Shown here piece after piece: positions 1 to 13,400 of a stretch of DNA of 64,000 nt. The stretch's first letter is position 1, and each line of letters starts with the position of its first letter. Where the stretch lies: contig JAHBMJ010004063.1 in the NCBI GenBank assembly GCA_018398765.1, forward strand, positions 19,921 to 83,920, read 5' to 3'. The notes under the pieces were generated by a model that did not search any database, had not been told where the DNA came from, and saw only the letters and a program-made list of their open reading frames with translations. The position numbers and the translations under genes were made by a program. Source of the DNA: Chromera velia (lineage: Eukaryota; Sar; Chromeraceae).

Positions 1-835
1 CTTCATCTCGCACTCACTGCGGCTGTGAGCGAATCCTGCCGACACTCCGAACTCATCTTGCCCCCCGCCTGCTCAGCCATACCTGATGAAAGTGGGAGTA
101 CAGACGGAAGTCGAGAGGAGGGGGAGTCTCATGTACAAATGACAAAGAGACACTTCTTGGCTCCCATTTTCCTGTCCATGTTAGGGCCCTTCGAGCAACA
201 CGATCTGTGCGTGGAGCTCGACTTTGCCGTCTGTAGGGTTGGGGGTGGGGGGATTTGTGGGATTGCGGATGCTCTCGGTTTGAGTCTTGCAGAGTCTGGT
301 TTGAGAGGACTTGAAGATTCCCCATGGGGGCACTTGGTTGTCGAGATTCAATTACTTGGGAGTCAGAAGGCGGGGAGAGTGAGCATGAGACGCTCATGGG
401 CGGGGGGGGCTGTGAAGGCACTTCGCTCGTTTGCGTCTCCTCCTGCTGAGTGGGGTCCTTTGGGGGGCCTCAGCTCGTGTTTGGGTTCGGGTATTTTTGT
501 GTTGATACGGGTCTTGGGGGTGTCGAGTAGTGTGGGTGTGCACGGGAGAGCGACGGCGGTGTTCGAGCAAAGAGAGACCCCACTCGCAGTCGGGTGCGTG
601 AAGACCGAAGGATTCGTGCAATTCGTTGATCAGCTCACGCCTGCCGAAGCGTTTGCAGGCGCAGTGTGGAAAAACGCAGTACGGGTCCAGACCCTTGGAG
701 AAACTGCTGCTCCGGTCGGTCGGCGAAGAGGGGGCGGCACTTCTTCTTTCTTTTTTTGTTTTGTTTTTGCCTCCGGCCTTGCATTTTTGAAGCACCGCAT
801 TTCATTTCAGTTTCTCTTCTTGGACTCGAATCGCC
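1..835. other. 5' flank of the first gene, no supported gene
   Basis: G-rich plus strand with many runs of five to eight G. Long open frames exist on both strands, but they overlap one another, have compositionally biased translations and show no recognisable domain. This stretch may hold promoter, 5' UTR or upstream exons of the C2-domain gene. A pyrimidine-rich tract ending in AG near 810 could be a splice acceptor. Confidence 0.4.
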
Positions 836-3800
836 ATGAGCTTTCACGGTGTTGGGCGCGTTTGTCTGTCGGTCAAGTGGTTGCATGACGATTTCATTCA
901 ATGCGGACCCTGCCCGAAAGCAAATGGGAAGGCTGAGTGTCACTCATTGAACAAACAACGTCGATCGATCGATGGTGAATCAAATCGTCTTGGTTGCCGC
1001 TTTCTGGCCTTCTTTGTTGCATTTATGCAGGTCTTTGCGGACATTCCATTTTCTGTGACGTATCGTCGCCTCGCCCACCCATCCAGGGGGCCCTCCCCGT
1101 CGGGGGCGTCCCTGTCCGTCAGGAGAGGGGAAGGGGAAGGGGAGTCGGCCAGTGGGCCCTTCTCGAGCCTTTTCCCTTCATCCCAGCCGTTCTTCGGGTC
1201 TCCGCGTGAGGCGCCGGTCTTTGCTTCCGCCTGGACTGGTGCGTGTTTGGAGGCAGAGCGTGCAGTCGCTGGTGCCCCTTTTTTGCCTTCAGACATTGAG
1301 AATGCGGCATTGAGCGCTGCCGAGGCCGAGAGGAGAGTGTTACTGACGGGAGAAAATAATGTGGATAGGAGCTTTGGGGGTGGAGGTTCCCGAGATGACA
1401 TCATCGAGAAGCAGAACGCGAAAGTCTCGATAAGTCTGACGTGCCGTGCCGTCGCCCTTTGCGCAGACACAATCCGTCGGCTCGCTCTTGACGTTGGCGA
1501 TGGGGAGGATAGACAAAGAAGCGAGTTGCACTTGGATCCTCTTGCTTCCACCTTTCTCCCTCTGTATTCTCAGATGTCCCTGATGCAATGGCATCAAGAA
1601 GAAGAGCCCCATGATCCCCCAAGGGGCGTGCAGACTGCAGCAACGGCCCCCTCCTCATTTGGGGGTGGGGGTGGGGGGGAAGGTCGGCAGCGTCGCTCTG
1701 CACCGTTTCTCTTGGACGGTTCTGCGCTGTCTGCGGCCGTGCAACACTGCCAGGCGAAGACGGGGACACGTGGGGAGACCAAACGCAGCAGCCGACAAGG
1801 AGGCAGAAATTGGGAAGGGAAGGAAGAAGACGCACAAGTCCTCTTTGTCATCTTGCCGCTTACTCAGACGGAGACTGTAGAAGACCTTTCAATGTCAGCT
1901 CGCAAGCCCGGCCAGCCCCTCATCTGCCTCTCTTTTTTCTCTCTGGAATCGAAACCCGTTTGTATCGACGCACGTCCGTTGTCCTCGCTTGCTCTGTTCA
2001 TTTTCGCCGCCCCCCCTGCTTGCAGTGCACGACAATCTCGGAATCATCTCTGTTCGTCTATTCTTGTTTTAATAGTGCGCGCCTGACTTCCCTTTTTTGC
2101 AGGACAAATGTCTCTGGCCAAAGAGAAGAGCTTTCACCAGACAAACAAGAAACTGTTCTGACTTTTGAGGTGCGCGGTCTCTGCGGTCGGCCTCCTTCAA
2201 CAGAGGATGTCTGTGTGGCGTCAAGCCAGGCCCTCTGCATCAAAGCTTTGGTCCGTGAAAGCGAACTTCTCTCAGGTCGACCTCTAATGAAGACGGTCGT
2301 CCTCCAGGACCCATGCACTGGCCGGCCCATTGGCAGAGCCTTCCTCGAAGTGTCGCAAAAAGCTTTGTGCCCCCCTTGTACGCCTCCTGCCCAAGTTGGT
2401 AGTGTAAAGGAAGAGAAAGAGAACGTGCCTTCGTCGCTTCCTCTCCCCCCTGGTGTGTGTGATTTTGAGGATCCACAGAGCCTCGCGTTGCTCTCGCGTA
2501 TCTTCGGAAGGGGTTTCATCGAAGAAATCACCGCGAAGAGGACGCAGGGGCAGCAGACTGTCACCCCGGATGTCACCCCAACAAAGTCAGAGTCTGCTTT
2601 GGTCCCTGTGTTGGACCCCGAGCGGGTGGAAGACTTGGCAGCGTTGGATGAATCAGGGTCGTGTGATGCGCTCCATTTGCGCGCAGCCCTCTTGTGGCTG
2701 TCTTCGCGGATTGGCGCAGAATCTGATGCACAGTCGGAAAGTGGTGACATCGATGTACGCCTCTTTCTTCGTCTGAAGGGGGTCATTCGGCTGTGTGTCT
2801 GGATTCTGCAGTCACTGAGGCTTTCGATCTCATGCGCTGATCAGGTGCGCGTGTTGGCCATGCCCTCAGGGACCGGCAGACATGGGCTGCCACCCGGAGT
2901 CTTGACCTTCCCTGCACTGCAGCAGAGACTCCTCGAGGGAGTGAGAGAAAACTCTCGGGGGGGGGATGAAGGCGTGCGTCAAGCCCCCGTGTCTGCCCTG
3001 AGTGCCGCCGAGTGGGAGTTGTTAGAGTCATGGAGGGCGTGGCAGTTTCGCCCGACAGGGGGGTGGATGGGGAGAGGTTCGATGGCTCCCCCCCCTCTGC
3101 AGATGCAGATGAAAGGGGGAGCCTCGGCGATCGATCTCCTGGCGGTTATGGGCGATGCGTGCCTCGTCTCTCAGGCACTCGGTGTCGTCAGAGAGGCCAC
3201 GAAGGGGGGCGACGAGGTTCGGGGCTTCATACCCGCACCTTCCCCGTTCTTGGAACTCTTTTCCCTTGAGAGTGCCGTCCATGCTGATGCCGAAAGTTCA
3301 CCCCTTGCGGCAGTCTGCGCAGAAGAATCGAAACCCGTAGATGTGAGAGAGGCAGAAGTGTCGTCCCCTGTTCCCCTCCCTCATCCTCCCTTTTTTTCTG
3401 CTTCCCCCCCACCCCCCCATTCCGAGACGGCACCGTTTGTTTCTGCTTCCATTCGGAGTCCCCGGCCCCTCCGGACAGCAGGACAGCCGCTGACACTGGA
3501 GGTGTGCGTCCCGGCAGCACTCCATCTTCCTGCCGTCAAGCGCCGGCCTCCAAATACGTTTGTCCGAGTTTTCTTGGACAGTCGGTCGGGTTTGGGAGGG
3601 GGTGTTGTGACAGAATTGCGGACAGGTATGAGGCAGCAACTGCTGACTTCTGATGTGGTGCCTTCAAGTAGATGTCCCCAGTGGCGTCTGAAGGGGACGC
3701 TCTCCTTCTCTTTACCCGCAGCAGAAGAAGAGGGGGGGCAAATTGGAACGGAAGCACGTGTCCATGTTCCCTCATTTCTCAGCCGCCTGTGCGTCAGAGT

Positions 3801-6171
3801 GTGCGTCTATGCGACTCAGAGTATGTCCATCCCCCCCCCTCACGGGAAGGGGACCGAAAGGCAAAGGCAGCAAGAAAACCAGGCGTGTCTTTTGGGTGTC
3901 GCAGAGGCGCCTCTGTCCCCCCTTGTGTCTGGATTGCCCGAGCTAGACGGATATTACCATGTGCAGCGGCCTTTTGGTATCCCCTGGGGAGGCATTGCAG
4001 ATTCGTGGGAGTCTCTTGAAGCGGGAGTCGGGGGAGAGGGGAGGAGGGGGGTTATGGAGGATGTTGAGGGTGTTTCCATGGAGGGAACCGGGGGGCAAGT
4101 CCGGATTTGTGTTCGGGTATGCGGAGGCCTGGAAGAGGGAGTTGGGGCAACATGGGACCACCGGCTGTTGTCTTCTCCTTCTTCTCCTCTTGACCGCAGG
4201 CGGCTGGACAGAGGGCCTTATGGAAGAAGCTCCAGCGTTCGCACAGCCAGCAGAGCGCCTGTTCAGCCCCTTCCGTTTCTCCGTCCTGAAGTTTCTCTTC
4301 AAGAGCCCCGAATTCACGCAATAGAAAGCCGTGAGGCACCCCTGCTCTCTGGTGTGGGTGTTGAAGTCCCATCAGGGAGAGAAAGGGGATTGCATTTCGG
4401 GGAAGGGAGTGAGACGGAAGGGGGGGTGAGACAGACAATCGAAGACCGCGTACGCACTCAGGCAGCCCAAGCAGAGACAGCACTTTCCTCTGCTGCTCCC
4501 GACGCTTTGCATCAAAAATTGAGGGCCGATATGGAGGCTCTCGAAGAGATGCGAAGGAGGCTCGCGTTGGTGCAAGAAGGCCGCAACGTTTCACAGTCTC
4601 CGCGTGCGTCAGTTTCTCCGTCCCCTTCTCCTCTGAGTATCCCGGAACGAATGCAAGCGAACTCTTTGTTTGCAGATAATGACTACAGCAGGCAACAACA
4701 AGAACAAGAAGAAAGAAAAAGCGAGCATCCCTCAGATCTCTCCCCCCTCCTGGACCTTTCAAGTCCATTCCCCCCTCATCACCTGCAGACACACACGAGC
4801 ATGCAAAGTCCCACACCCCATGCAGCCGGTGTGGGGGGGGATGCAGGGCTCCAACGCAATCACCTCCATTCCCGCAGTCCGTCTCCCGTCTCTGTTTCCT
4901 CCCCTTTCGCGTCCCTGAACAACCACCCCGATTTAGTCAGGCACGCACACAGCATCCGTCCGTCCGAAAGAAGGGCCGCCAGTTCCCCGTATGGTGAACA
5001 ACGATCACCCCTGAAGTCACCCCACCTAGGCGCAGCATCCCTGAAGTCCCCCCTTCCACTTCGCGAGGGTGCCAACAGAGCGTCAGTCTCCGAGGGAAGC
5101 CGCTCACGCTCTCCTCATGTCATACAGGCCGTTGCGCCTTCTCCTCAGGCTGGCCGTGCGGGGGTTTTCCAGGAAGGTCTCGGTAAGGTGACGTCACCTC
5201 AGCAGCAGCAGCAGATACTGCAGAGGGATCCCGGAAGGGCGCCTCTCGGCCGCGAAACTTCATCTGCAGGGGTTCGTCTGAAGCCCGCTGCCCCGTCCAC
5301 GCACATGCAGACGGACTTCCCAATGGCTCTCTCAGGGGGACCATCCAACTCCCCCCAGGCCTCCCACGTGCAGCTTCGCACAGCAACTGCAGCAGCAGAG
5401 CTACAAGAGCAGAGTGGCCCTTTCATAGAGGAAGACGGACGTGCTGAGGCTTCCCCTCGGAAGGAGCGTCGCCCTTTTCAGGTTCCCCCCCGCCCTGCAC
5501 AGTTCTCGGACCTGTCTCCCCGGGAGCTGTTCTCCCCAATTTCCCCCCAGGGCCCCCCGATTCCACAACACCCGGAGTGTTCACACACTAGCAGAAAGAC
5601 GAGAAAAGAAAACACCCCCTCTTTCTCCTCCTCTTTCTCGTTCTCGGCCTGCCTAGATTTATCCGGAGACTCCCTGGCTCGTCTCGACGAGTACAAGTAC
5701 GCAGACGGTCCTCGTCTGACAACGGGAACGACAGAAGCGGCATTGAGGGGGTCGGAGGGTGAAAGTGGCCCTCGATACCCGACTCGAACTCTTCTCGCCC
5801 CCCTCCTGCCCGTATCTGAGAGCCCTCCCACCTTAGTTTCTCAACCGGTAGACCAGAGGTTGCAAAGCTCTGCCGTCTCCTCAGGCAAAGGGGGAAGAGA
5901 AGGTGGGTCGAGTCGGAATCCCTCCACGGCTGCATCTGCGCTCCTCTCTGCGCCTGGCCCAGGTCGTGTACCCAGCAGCAGGTCTTTCGGCCAGGCGGAC
6001 GGCCGTGAGTCGTCACTCATCATCAGTGACAGGCCAAGAGCCTCCGCTCAGCAGAGGGGGGTTGCGCATCCTGGATCCTCTGCGCTGACTGACACGGAAC
6101 GAATCGCACGAATTCTCAGAGCTTCTCACTTGAGCAGCCAGGGACCAGCACGGCATATCGGAATTGACTGA
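836..6171 (+). CDS. C2-domain protein, possibly C2CD3-like (centriolar/ciliary)
   Basis: Proposed as two exons, 836-1893 and 2103-6171, giving about 1708 residues and a TGA stop. The intron has a GTCAGC donor and a TTTTTTGCAG acceptor, and the phases match. A C2-like beta-sandwich lies around residues 810-970: it starts LTLEVCVPAALHLPAVK, continues with TFVRVFLDS and SSRCPQW, and ends with the block APLSPLVSGLPELDGYYHV followed by GQVRICVRV. The SPLxSG...GYY/WYN style ending recalls C2 domains of C2CD3, which organises centriole distal appendages; that identity is inference from memory of the family. A second C2-like strand pattern occurs just after the intron (LTFEVRGLCG). The C-terminal 600 residues are Ser/Pro-rich low complexity with a short coiled coil near LRADMEALEEMRRRLALV. 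The start is uncertain: an alternative first coding exon could begin after the CAG at 1029. The 3' end is firm. Confidence 0.55.
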
Positions 6172-6661
6172 TAGAGTCAGGCTGCGCGCACAGAGATTCC
6201 TAGAGACATTCACATTGAAATATTCGCTGACCCCGTCAGTTTGAGCGTGAATGTGAATGGCAAGAATTTTGTACAGTTGTGAAGGTGCCGAAACAAATCT
6301 GAAAATTGATGGTTTGTTTCTCATGCACCTGCCAATGGCTTCCATTTCTCATACACCTGCCATAACAATTCATGCCCCGAGAAATGATCGTGATGAATCG
6401 CAAACAATTAAGGGCAAGCGTCAAAAAGGATTCCAAAAATTGCTGAAATTTAAACTAAAAATTTGTACATGTTTTTGAGTATACGCATATGCTGATATAT
6501 ATAGATGTCTAGATAAATGTCGAAATTGATAAAAAAATTCAGCTTCATTGTTGAAAAGTTTGATTTCATGTGGGTTTCCCTCAAAAAGTCCCCGAGGCTT
6601 TTAGTGGGGCCCAGTTCGATCGCTTTGTCTCATTTTTTTTTTTTTTGAATATATTGAATAC
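6172..6661. other. Intergenic, A/T-richer, target of the copia insertion
   Basis: Short spacer between the C2-domain gene and the retrotransposon. Base composition shifts abruptly to A/T-rich after about 6400. No gene seen. The last five bases before the element, AATAC at 6657-6661, recur directly after the 3' LTR. Confidence 0.5.
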
Positions 6662-7326
6662 CGTAATGTTCCAGAAGCATGCTGCTCCTGTTCTTTGCTT
6701 GTCGATGCGCACTTCTTTTCTCTCTTTCCATTTGGTAAGGGGCGCATGCCGAGCGAATTGATTTTTAAAGCGCGTAAGTCCCCATCCGGATCCTTAAATG
6801 CTGCGCGCGCCATCATTGTTTCGGCTCGCTTCACGTATGATATTCATCTTTCCATGCGCTTCTCTCTCTTTAACTGATCCCAGCTCGCCTCTCCTGTCAG
6901 TGATTGCACGTTGAGTGACGCATGCTGAGTTCCGATTGTTTATGTAAGTGATTGCCATCTCTGGAACTCTTTCACTTCTCGTTTGGGGCTTTCCGGGGTT
7001 CTCGCACGCAGAGACTCCGTCAGGCGTCTCCTCTCGCATGCATTTTGACTCACTCACTTCTCGTTTGGGGCTTTCCGGGGTTCTCGCACGCAGGGACTCC
7101 GTTAAGCGTCTCCTCTCGCATACATTTTGACTCATAAAATTTCTCATTGTTTCATCTCGATCGATTGCTAGAATTAAACGTTTTTCCTCTGGGAGTGGCT
7201 CTCTGCTTGCCACTCTATAACGACTTTCTCTGGAATAAAGACCTACGGATCGATTTCATTGTGAGTCTTTATTTTTGTCTTCGTGTGTAGCTAGATATTC
7301 GTTCTTATAGTCTAACAAACATCTCG
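6662..7326 (+). repeat. 5' LTR of the copia element
   Basis: Matches 13495-14159 over its whole length without needing gaps. It contains an internal tandem duplication of period 82 bp (starting near 6972 and 7054, motif TCACTTCTCGTTTGGGGC), also present in the 3' LTR. That internal duplication is therefore older than the insertion. Confidence 0.88.
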
Positions 7327-7340
7327 TGGTGCCGGCTCCC
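7327..7340 (+). promoter_or_regulatory. Primer-binding site of the copia element
   Basis: TGGTGCCGGCTCCC begins directly after the 5' LTR. It starts with TGG, complementary to a tRNA 3'-CCA end, as expected for minus-strand priming. The priming tRNA was not identified. Confidence 0.65.
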
Positions 7341-7434
7341 GCTTTCTTCCTCTGATTCTTTGAGAAAGCGTCCTTTCTTTTCCCAGGTCGAACGGCTTTC
7401 TTCTTGTCCGTTTGCCTTCTCCTTAGCTTCTGCA

Positions 7435-10400
7435 ATGGAGCAAACTCCAGTGATTGAACGATCTCTGTCCGGTCCTCCCGCACCTGGCTCTGAGCTCACT
7501 TCTGCTTTGTCTCCTCCTGATGCAGTAGATCACGCTCTGCCAGTGGTTGGAGTCGAGGAGCACATCGAAGTGTCTCTACCTGATGTCTCTCGTGCCTCTG
7601 GTCAGGCTGGGCAGGGTGATCCACCTCCTCCTGTACCTCCGGTGTCCGACCCTCCACACCCGGTGGCTGAGGCGTCCTCAGGTGATGGTCCCCCTGCACC
7701 TCTTCCCGCTCCTCCGTACCCCCACTCGGCTCTGCCGACGGGGCACCAGGCCGCCTACTACCCTATCGGAACTCCTGGTCCAGGTTTTTCTAGATTTGCT
7801 CCTCCACAGGTGACTCCTGTCCCTCCTGCCTCAGGCTTCTTCCCTTCTGCAGGCCCGTACACGACTCCTGTGCCGCAGTCCGTACACCATTATTGGCCTC
7901 TCTGGCAGAACATACCATCTCCCTCTCCTCCTGTGCCACCTGCGCAGCAGCAGCCACCCTGGCAGCCTTTCCTCGTTCCTTCCCCCGGTCACTCTGTTCA
8001 AGTTGTGACCCGCCGGAGTGAGTTGGCGAAAAAGGTGATTGACCAGTTGGCGATTTTTTCGGGCACCCCCCAGGAGGACGTGGAACTGTGGAAAGAGAGC
8101 TTCCACGAGGTGGTGGATGAAGTCCACTCGTTGGATGGTCCCCATGCACTTGGTCCCCAAGACCTATCTGGCATCATCCGTCAGAAGGTCTCTTCAGGGG
8201 TGCGAGAGGTCCTCTGTTCTCGCACTGTGCAGGCTGACCAGATCTACGACCCTTCGTGGCTGCTTGACACCCTTGACAGCCTCTACCTCGGTCCGTATGA
8301 GTCCCGTGTCCGGAAACGCTAGCGTGCCGTCAAGGCACTTTGTCCTCTCGCCAGTGAGTCTGTCGACATCTAGTACTTTGCCCGAGCAGCTAAAGTCTTT
8401 GGCCGTCTCCATCGACTCATTCCAGCGATGGTGTTTGGGTTTGAGCCCTTTGTCCCCTTCGAGTACAGCATTCTCCTGGAGTCACTTCCCGCTGAAGGAG
8501 GCGCTCATCGGTACGTCCTCGCACACCTGCAGGATTACACCCCCATGCCATTGGGCCTTCGTGACTGCCTGCGCCACTATGAACAACAGCTTAGAACACC
8601 GACTCCCTCTGCCACGATCTGGTTCTTGAGTGCATCTCCCTCCAGGTCATCTTCTACTCCCGAGCCCAACCACCCCAAGTGCATCTACTGCGGGGTCGCT
8701 CACCCATAGAGGAAGCATGTGAAGTGCATCGCTTGCGGTGCCTCACCTCATGCTGATCGCTCTACTTCAAGTTGCCCAGCGATCGCTCATGTTTGCGGTT
8801 GTGGCAAGTAGGGGCACCTTGATGCCATGTGTCCCTCCAAGCTCCGTGCCTCCAAGAAAGCTGCCAACGTTCACTGCGCGACCGTCTCTTTTGCCTCTGC
8901 TGCCGTCATCTCCCCTGATTTGGTATATGGCCCTCATTTTGGCAAGGACGATGGGGCAACTGTCGAGGCCGTCGGTGAGCTCTACCTCGAAAAGGTCTCC
9001 GCCTCCATCACTTACACCGTGAAGGTACTCGACACCCCAGTCCCTGTACGGACTGCTGGTCGCAACGACTCCTCTGAGGCTTCCGGAGCCATCGTCTACG
9101 CCACCCACTCTGTTACGCTCGATAACGTTATCTTTGGTGACCGCCTTGAGTCCATTACCTTCCTCATCCTTCCACAGTCTTCGATCCCTTTCCTCTTCTC
9201 GAAAGCCCTTGCCCAATGGCTCTCTGTGAAGATGGATTACCAAGATAATGTCATGGTGATCCCATCGCCCTCTGGGCCTGATGTCACCTTGACATGGATC
9301 GACCTCGGGGAGTATCACGGCCTCTCTCTCGTCTAAGATGACGATTCCCCACCTTCGTTAGTGGGCTCAGATAAGTCCGACGATGAGCGTCCCCCCCTGG
9401 AGGATGATTCCAATAAGTTGGAGGACGAGATCGATAACTCTGCCTCCTTCCATCCTCTTCCTTTTGCCATGTGCACGACCACCTCTCCCACCACCACCCC
9501 TGCTCTACACTCGCCTCCAGAGGGCATTGCGGATGTCGGGGTTCCTGTGTCTACGGGAGAGGCACTTGAGGGAGTGCGTGTTTGTATGTCTGGGGGAGAG
9601 ATACCTGAGGGCGTGTGCATGTCTGTGTCTCCGAAGGAGGCGTCTGTCCCCTCTGGAGAGGGAGTTGAGGGATTGAAGAAGCCAGCGCATCCAGGCGGGC
9701 TCGCAGGCGGGGCGTCCACTACAGCGCAGGATTCTGTGAAAGCAACCACTGGCGGTGATGTCCCTTCTCTTTCTATTTCTTTTTCTGACGACCGCGATTC
9801 TTCCCCCTCTGAATCTCTCTCTGTCGATGAATCTGAACCTTCTCTCTCTGAGTTTGAGTTTTCTCAACTCACGTTTACGGTTCAACTCAAACAGACAGGC
9901 ACAGTCAAGATTTTTACTGCTTCTAATTTTTGGGATTTGGTTCACGGGGTTCATTGCGAGTGTGCGCATGCGGGCATGAAAGAAGTGATGGCTCAACTCC
10001 TCTTTCATTTCTCTTTCAAACTCCCGCTCACTACCATTCGAGCGTATGTCGCTCGTGTTCTCTCTTTTTGCCCTGAGTGTCCACAGGTGAAGGGCCCGGT
10101 TGGTTTCTCCATCCCCAGTGTCTCCTTCACCAAGGGAGCATACGTAGGGGCGAGGCTGCACCTCGACAGCCTGTATTTGGGGGCATCTGACTGCGGTCCG
10201 ACTCATGAACTCACGGTGCTGGAGGATTTCCTCCCTTATGGCCTTGCCCCTCGCTTTACTGCTCACCCCAACAGCCACGAGACTGTCGTTTTCCTTGAAA
10301 ACGTATGGTTCCCTCGTTTTGGGGTCCCAGAGGAGATCCGATGCGACCAGGGGTCTGAGTTTGCAAACGTTCCCCTCATTGAGCTCTCCAAGCGTCGGGG

Positions 10401-13400
10401 CTTCCGTCTCTCATTCACGCCCTCCGGCTATAAGGACGGCAACTCCTTATCCAAACAATGGTAGAGAGAGGTGCTTGCCTCCGTCCGCTCTCTCCTCCTC
10501 GAGCATCAGCTCCCCGGCAGCTCATGGCCTGAGATCCACGATGAGGCGATTCGACGTTTGAACAACCGAATATTAGTGGAGGGGGGGGGTTCTCGTCACA
10601 CCGCCGCTGCCCTCCCTGGTTCGCTGTCTTGTGTTCACCGTTCTTTCCCCTCTGCCCGCCCTCCCCGCCCGTCTGCTTTGCAGACTTATTGTGTGGGAGA
10701 CATTGTTATGTATAACTGGGGCGCCTCTGGAGGGGGGGGTCAATCAGGTCAAGGTCACAAGTATGGCCCCTTTCGGGCCCCCTATCGCGTTGTCTCCGTT
10801 GAAAACGAACACTTCTATGAAATCGTAGCCACCGATGAGTCCCTCCGCCCCCAACAGACCACCGCATTGCCTCACCAGCTCTGTCTAGCCGTCCGCCCTG
10901 TCCCATTTGGCATCATACGCACACAATCCAATCCCCAAGGTGCTACTCTGGCCGAACGTGCAGGGTGGAGAGATTCTGCCTCGCTTCCTTCCTCCGCTGA
11001 TGCTGCTCTGACTCTGCTTCAGGAACAGGAGGCAGCAGCCTTTGTCCCCCTCTTTGGTCCCAACCCAATGACTGAGTCCCCCGCCGACACCGTGACGATC
11101 CCTGCCCCTTTACTCCCTGCTGACTTGCCTGCTGTCCATGCAACGGACCCGTCTCTGTCCTCGCAGCCCACTCAGCAGCCGATCCCCGAGTCTGCCCCGC
11201 CGGCAACTCCCCCTCTCGCCTCTCCTTTCCCCGTCACGCCTGCCCCGCTGCAGCCAGGCACGATGCTGATTGGTCGTTCCCCCGAGCATTCACTCCTGTG
11301 GGTAGGAGAAATCCTTGGTGTCCTGCCGAGTGATGGAGCAGCAGAGGGTGATGTCCGGTATGAGGTCCATGCGTGGGATTCCCACCAGCGATGTGCTCTG
11401 TCCCGCAGGCAGTGGGCACCGGGCTACTATTCCTCGGGAGGGGGGTATGTCTCGTATGATAAGCGTGCTTCTAAGCGTGCGGCAGAGATTGTTGAACTGT
11501 CGCACGGTCAGATCGCGGTAGCAGGCTTCGAGATGGAGCGTTCGCGAGGCAATCGCGGGTCTCGTCTTCCCCCTTCTCTCTGCTCTCATTTTGCCTCTGG
11601 CTCGGATGGGTGTCATTTCTATGAGTATCCAGGTGCTCGTTTGTCTGACCCTTCTGTCGTATCTGCTGTTGCTTTTCTTGCTTCTATTGATCTGTCGGTA
11701 TGTGTTGCAACCACACACCGACCAGTGAGTTTGAAATATCTGTGTCCTGCTTCCCGTCAGCTTGTCTGTTTCGCAGACCAGAAGGAGGATCAGGGATGGA
11801 TCGATCGGGAGGTCTACATCAAGACTCCGATCTCTGAGGTCCCGAGGAACGTTCCTCACGTCCCTCTCCTCGGTGTGTGCACCGAGAAGCTTAGAGAAGC
11901 TTCAAGACGATGGCACGCGCAAGTTCAAGACGCGCACCGTCATCAACGGCAAGCAAGTCCCTCGGGAGGGTTTAAGCGTCGCCACCCAACTCTGCCCCCC
12001 CAAAGCTGTGCGCATTGTCCTGCAGATTGCGTTGGACGCTTGCAAACATCGAGGCGTCGACCTTTCCCTTCAGAAGGCCGATGTCGTGCAAGCATACCCA
12101 CAAGCCCCGTTGCCTCCTGATCGCCCCCCCCTTGCTGCCATCCCCCCTTCCGACCACCTAGACCATGGGCAGTTTCTCTGGGTCCTCCGTAAGGCCGTCT
12201 ACGGCTTGCCCGACGCAGGCAAGGTCTTCGAAGATTTTCTTATCTCCGTCCTCCGCTCCCTTGGATGGGAGCCAACGCTCTTTCAGGGCGTGTGGGTGTT
12301 GCGTAGTGCCGATGGTGAGCTTCGTGCTCTTCTGGCCACCTACTGTGACGACCTGCTCATTTTGGGTATCGAGGAGGATGCGGCAGCTACCATCGACCCC
12401 CTCAAGGACATCGTGATGTGCGGCGATTACACCGATCTCTCGGAGGGTCGTTTTGTTGGTGTACAGTTCGACATCTCCACCACCGGCATGTTCTGCCACC
12501 AATATGACTACGTCGCCTCCCTTGTCCTCCCTCCTGATCTGGCCGGCTCTGACCGACGTGCAGACAAGCCTCTCCCTATCGGGTCTACGCATGAGGACAA
12601 CACCTCTCCTCTGCTATCTGCCGCAGGTGTGAAGGTCTTCTGAACCCTGCTCGGGCAGGTAGGCTATGTGGCGAGCTGCACACGGCCAGATGTCGCTCTC
12701 GCGCACTCGTACCTGTCATGTTTTCTGGCGTCTCCAACCGAGAGGGCTCTTCATCTTCTCCTCCAAACGGTGTGCTACCTCCGTTTGCACCCATCTCTCG
12801 GGATCCACGTCCGTCCTTCCTCTGACCCGACCAAGCTGACTGCCATCAAGCATGGAGACTCATCGTTTGGCAACGCCGCCTCCCCACATTCTCAGACGGG
12901 CTGGGTTGTTTTTATCAACAACTCACCTCTCATTTGGAAAAGCAGGAGGCAGTCCCGCGTAGCAAGATCAACTACAAGAGCAGAGGTGCTCGCCCTGGAG
13001 GAAGGCATCGACGCCGTGCTGCATTTTGCGAACTGCACCGCCCCCTTCTACTCCAACATCCGTGTCGGAATTGGCTGCGATGCAGCGAACGTTTTATCTC
13101 TGCTGTTGTCTGGCGCCTCTTCTTCTACCGAGCGTGCCCTCCTCCCCATTATCCGGGAGATGCAGGACAAGGCTTGTGTCGTTTCCCTCCAGGCCGCCAC
13201 TGACTTGGTTGAGCAATATAGGATTGGCATCTTCAAGATCCCTACCGATTCCAACCTCTCTGACCTCCTCACGAAGGCGCTCGACCTTGGCGCTCTGACT
13301 CGTCTCATGAGTCCCTCTCCCTCTCTTTCTCCGGTGTTTGGGAGCGAGATTGTGTCTTCTCTTCCTCCTCTTGCTCTGCGTGACCGCCCGACGATGGAAA

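Noticed and set aside
25-888. Open frame of 287 codons at the window start
   Set aside because: Overlaps equally long frames on the other strand, has biased G-rich-derived composition and no motif; no convincing start or splice link.
2056-2102. Alternative 47-nt intron (donor GTCTAT) in the C2-domain gene
   Set aside because: Phase also fits, but the intron would be shorter than any other here and the donor is weaker than GTCAGC at 1894.
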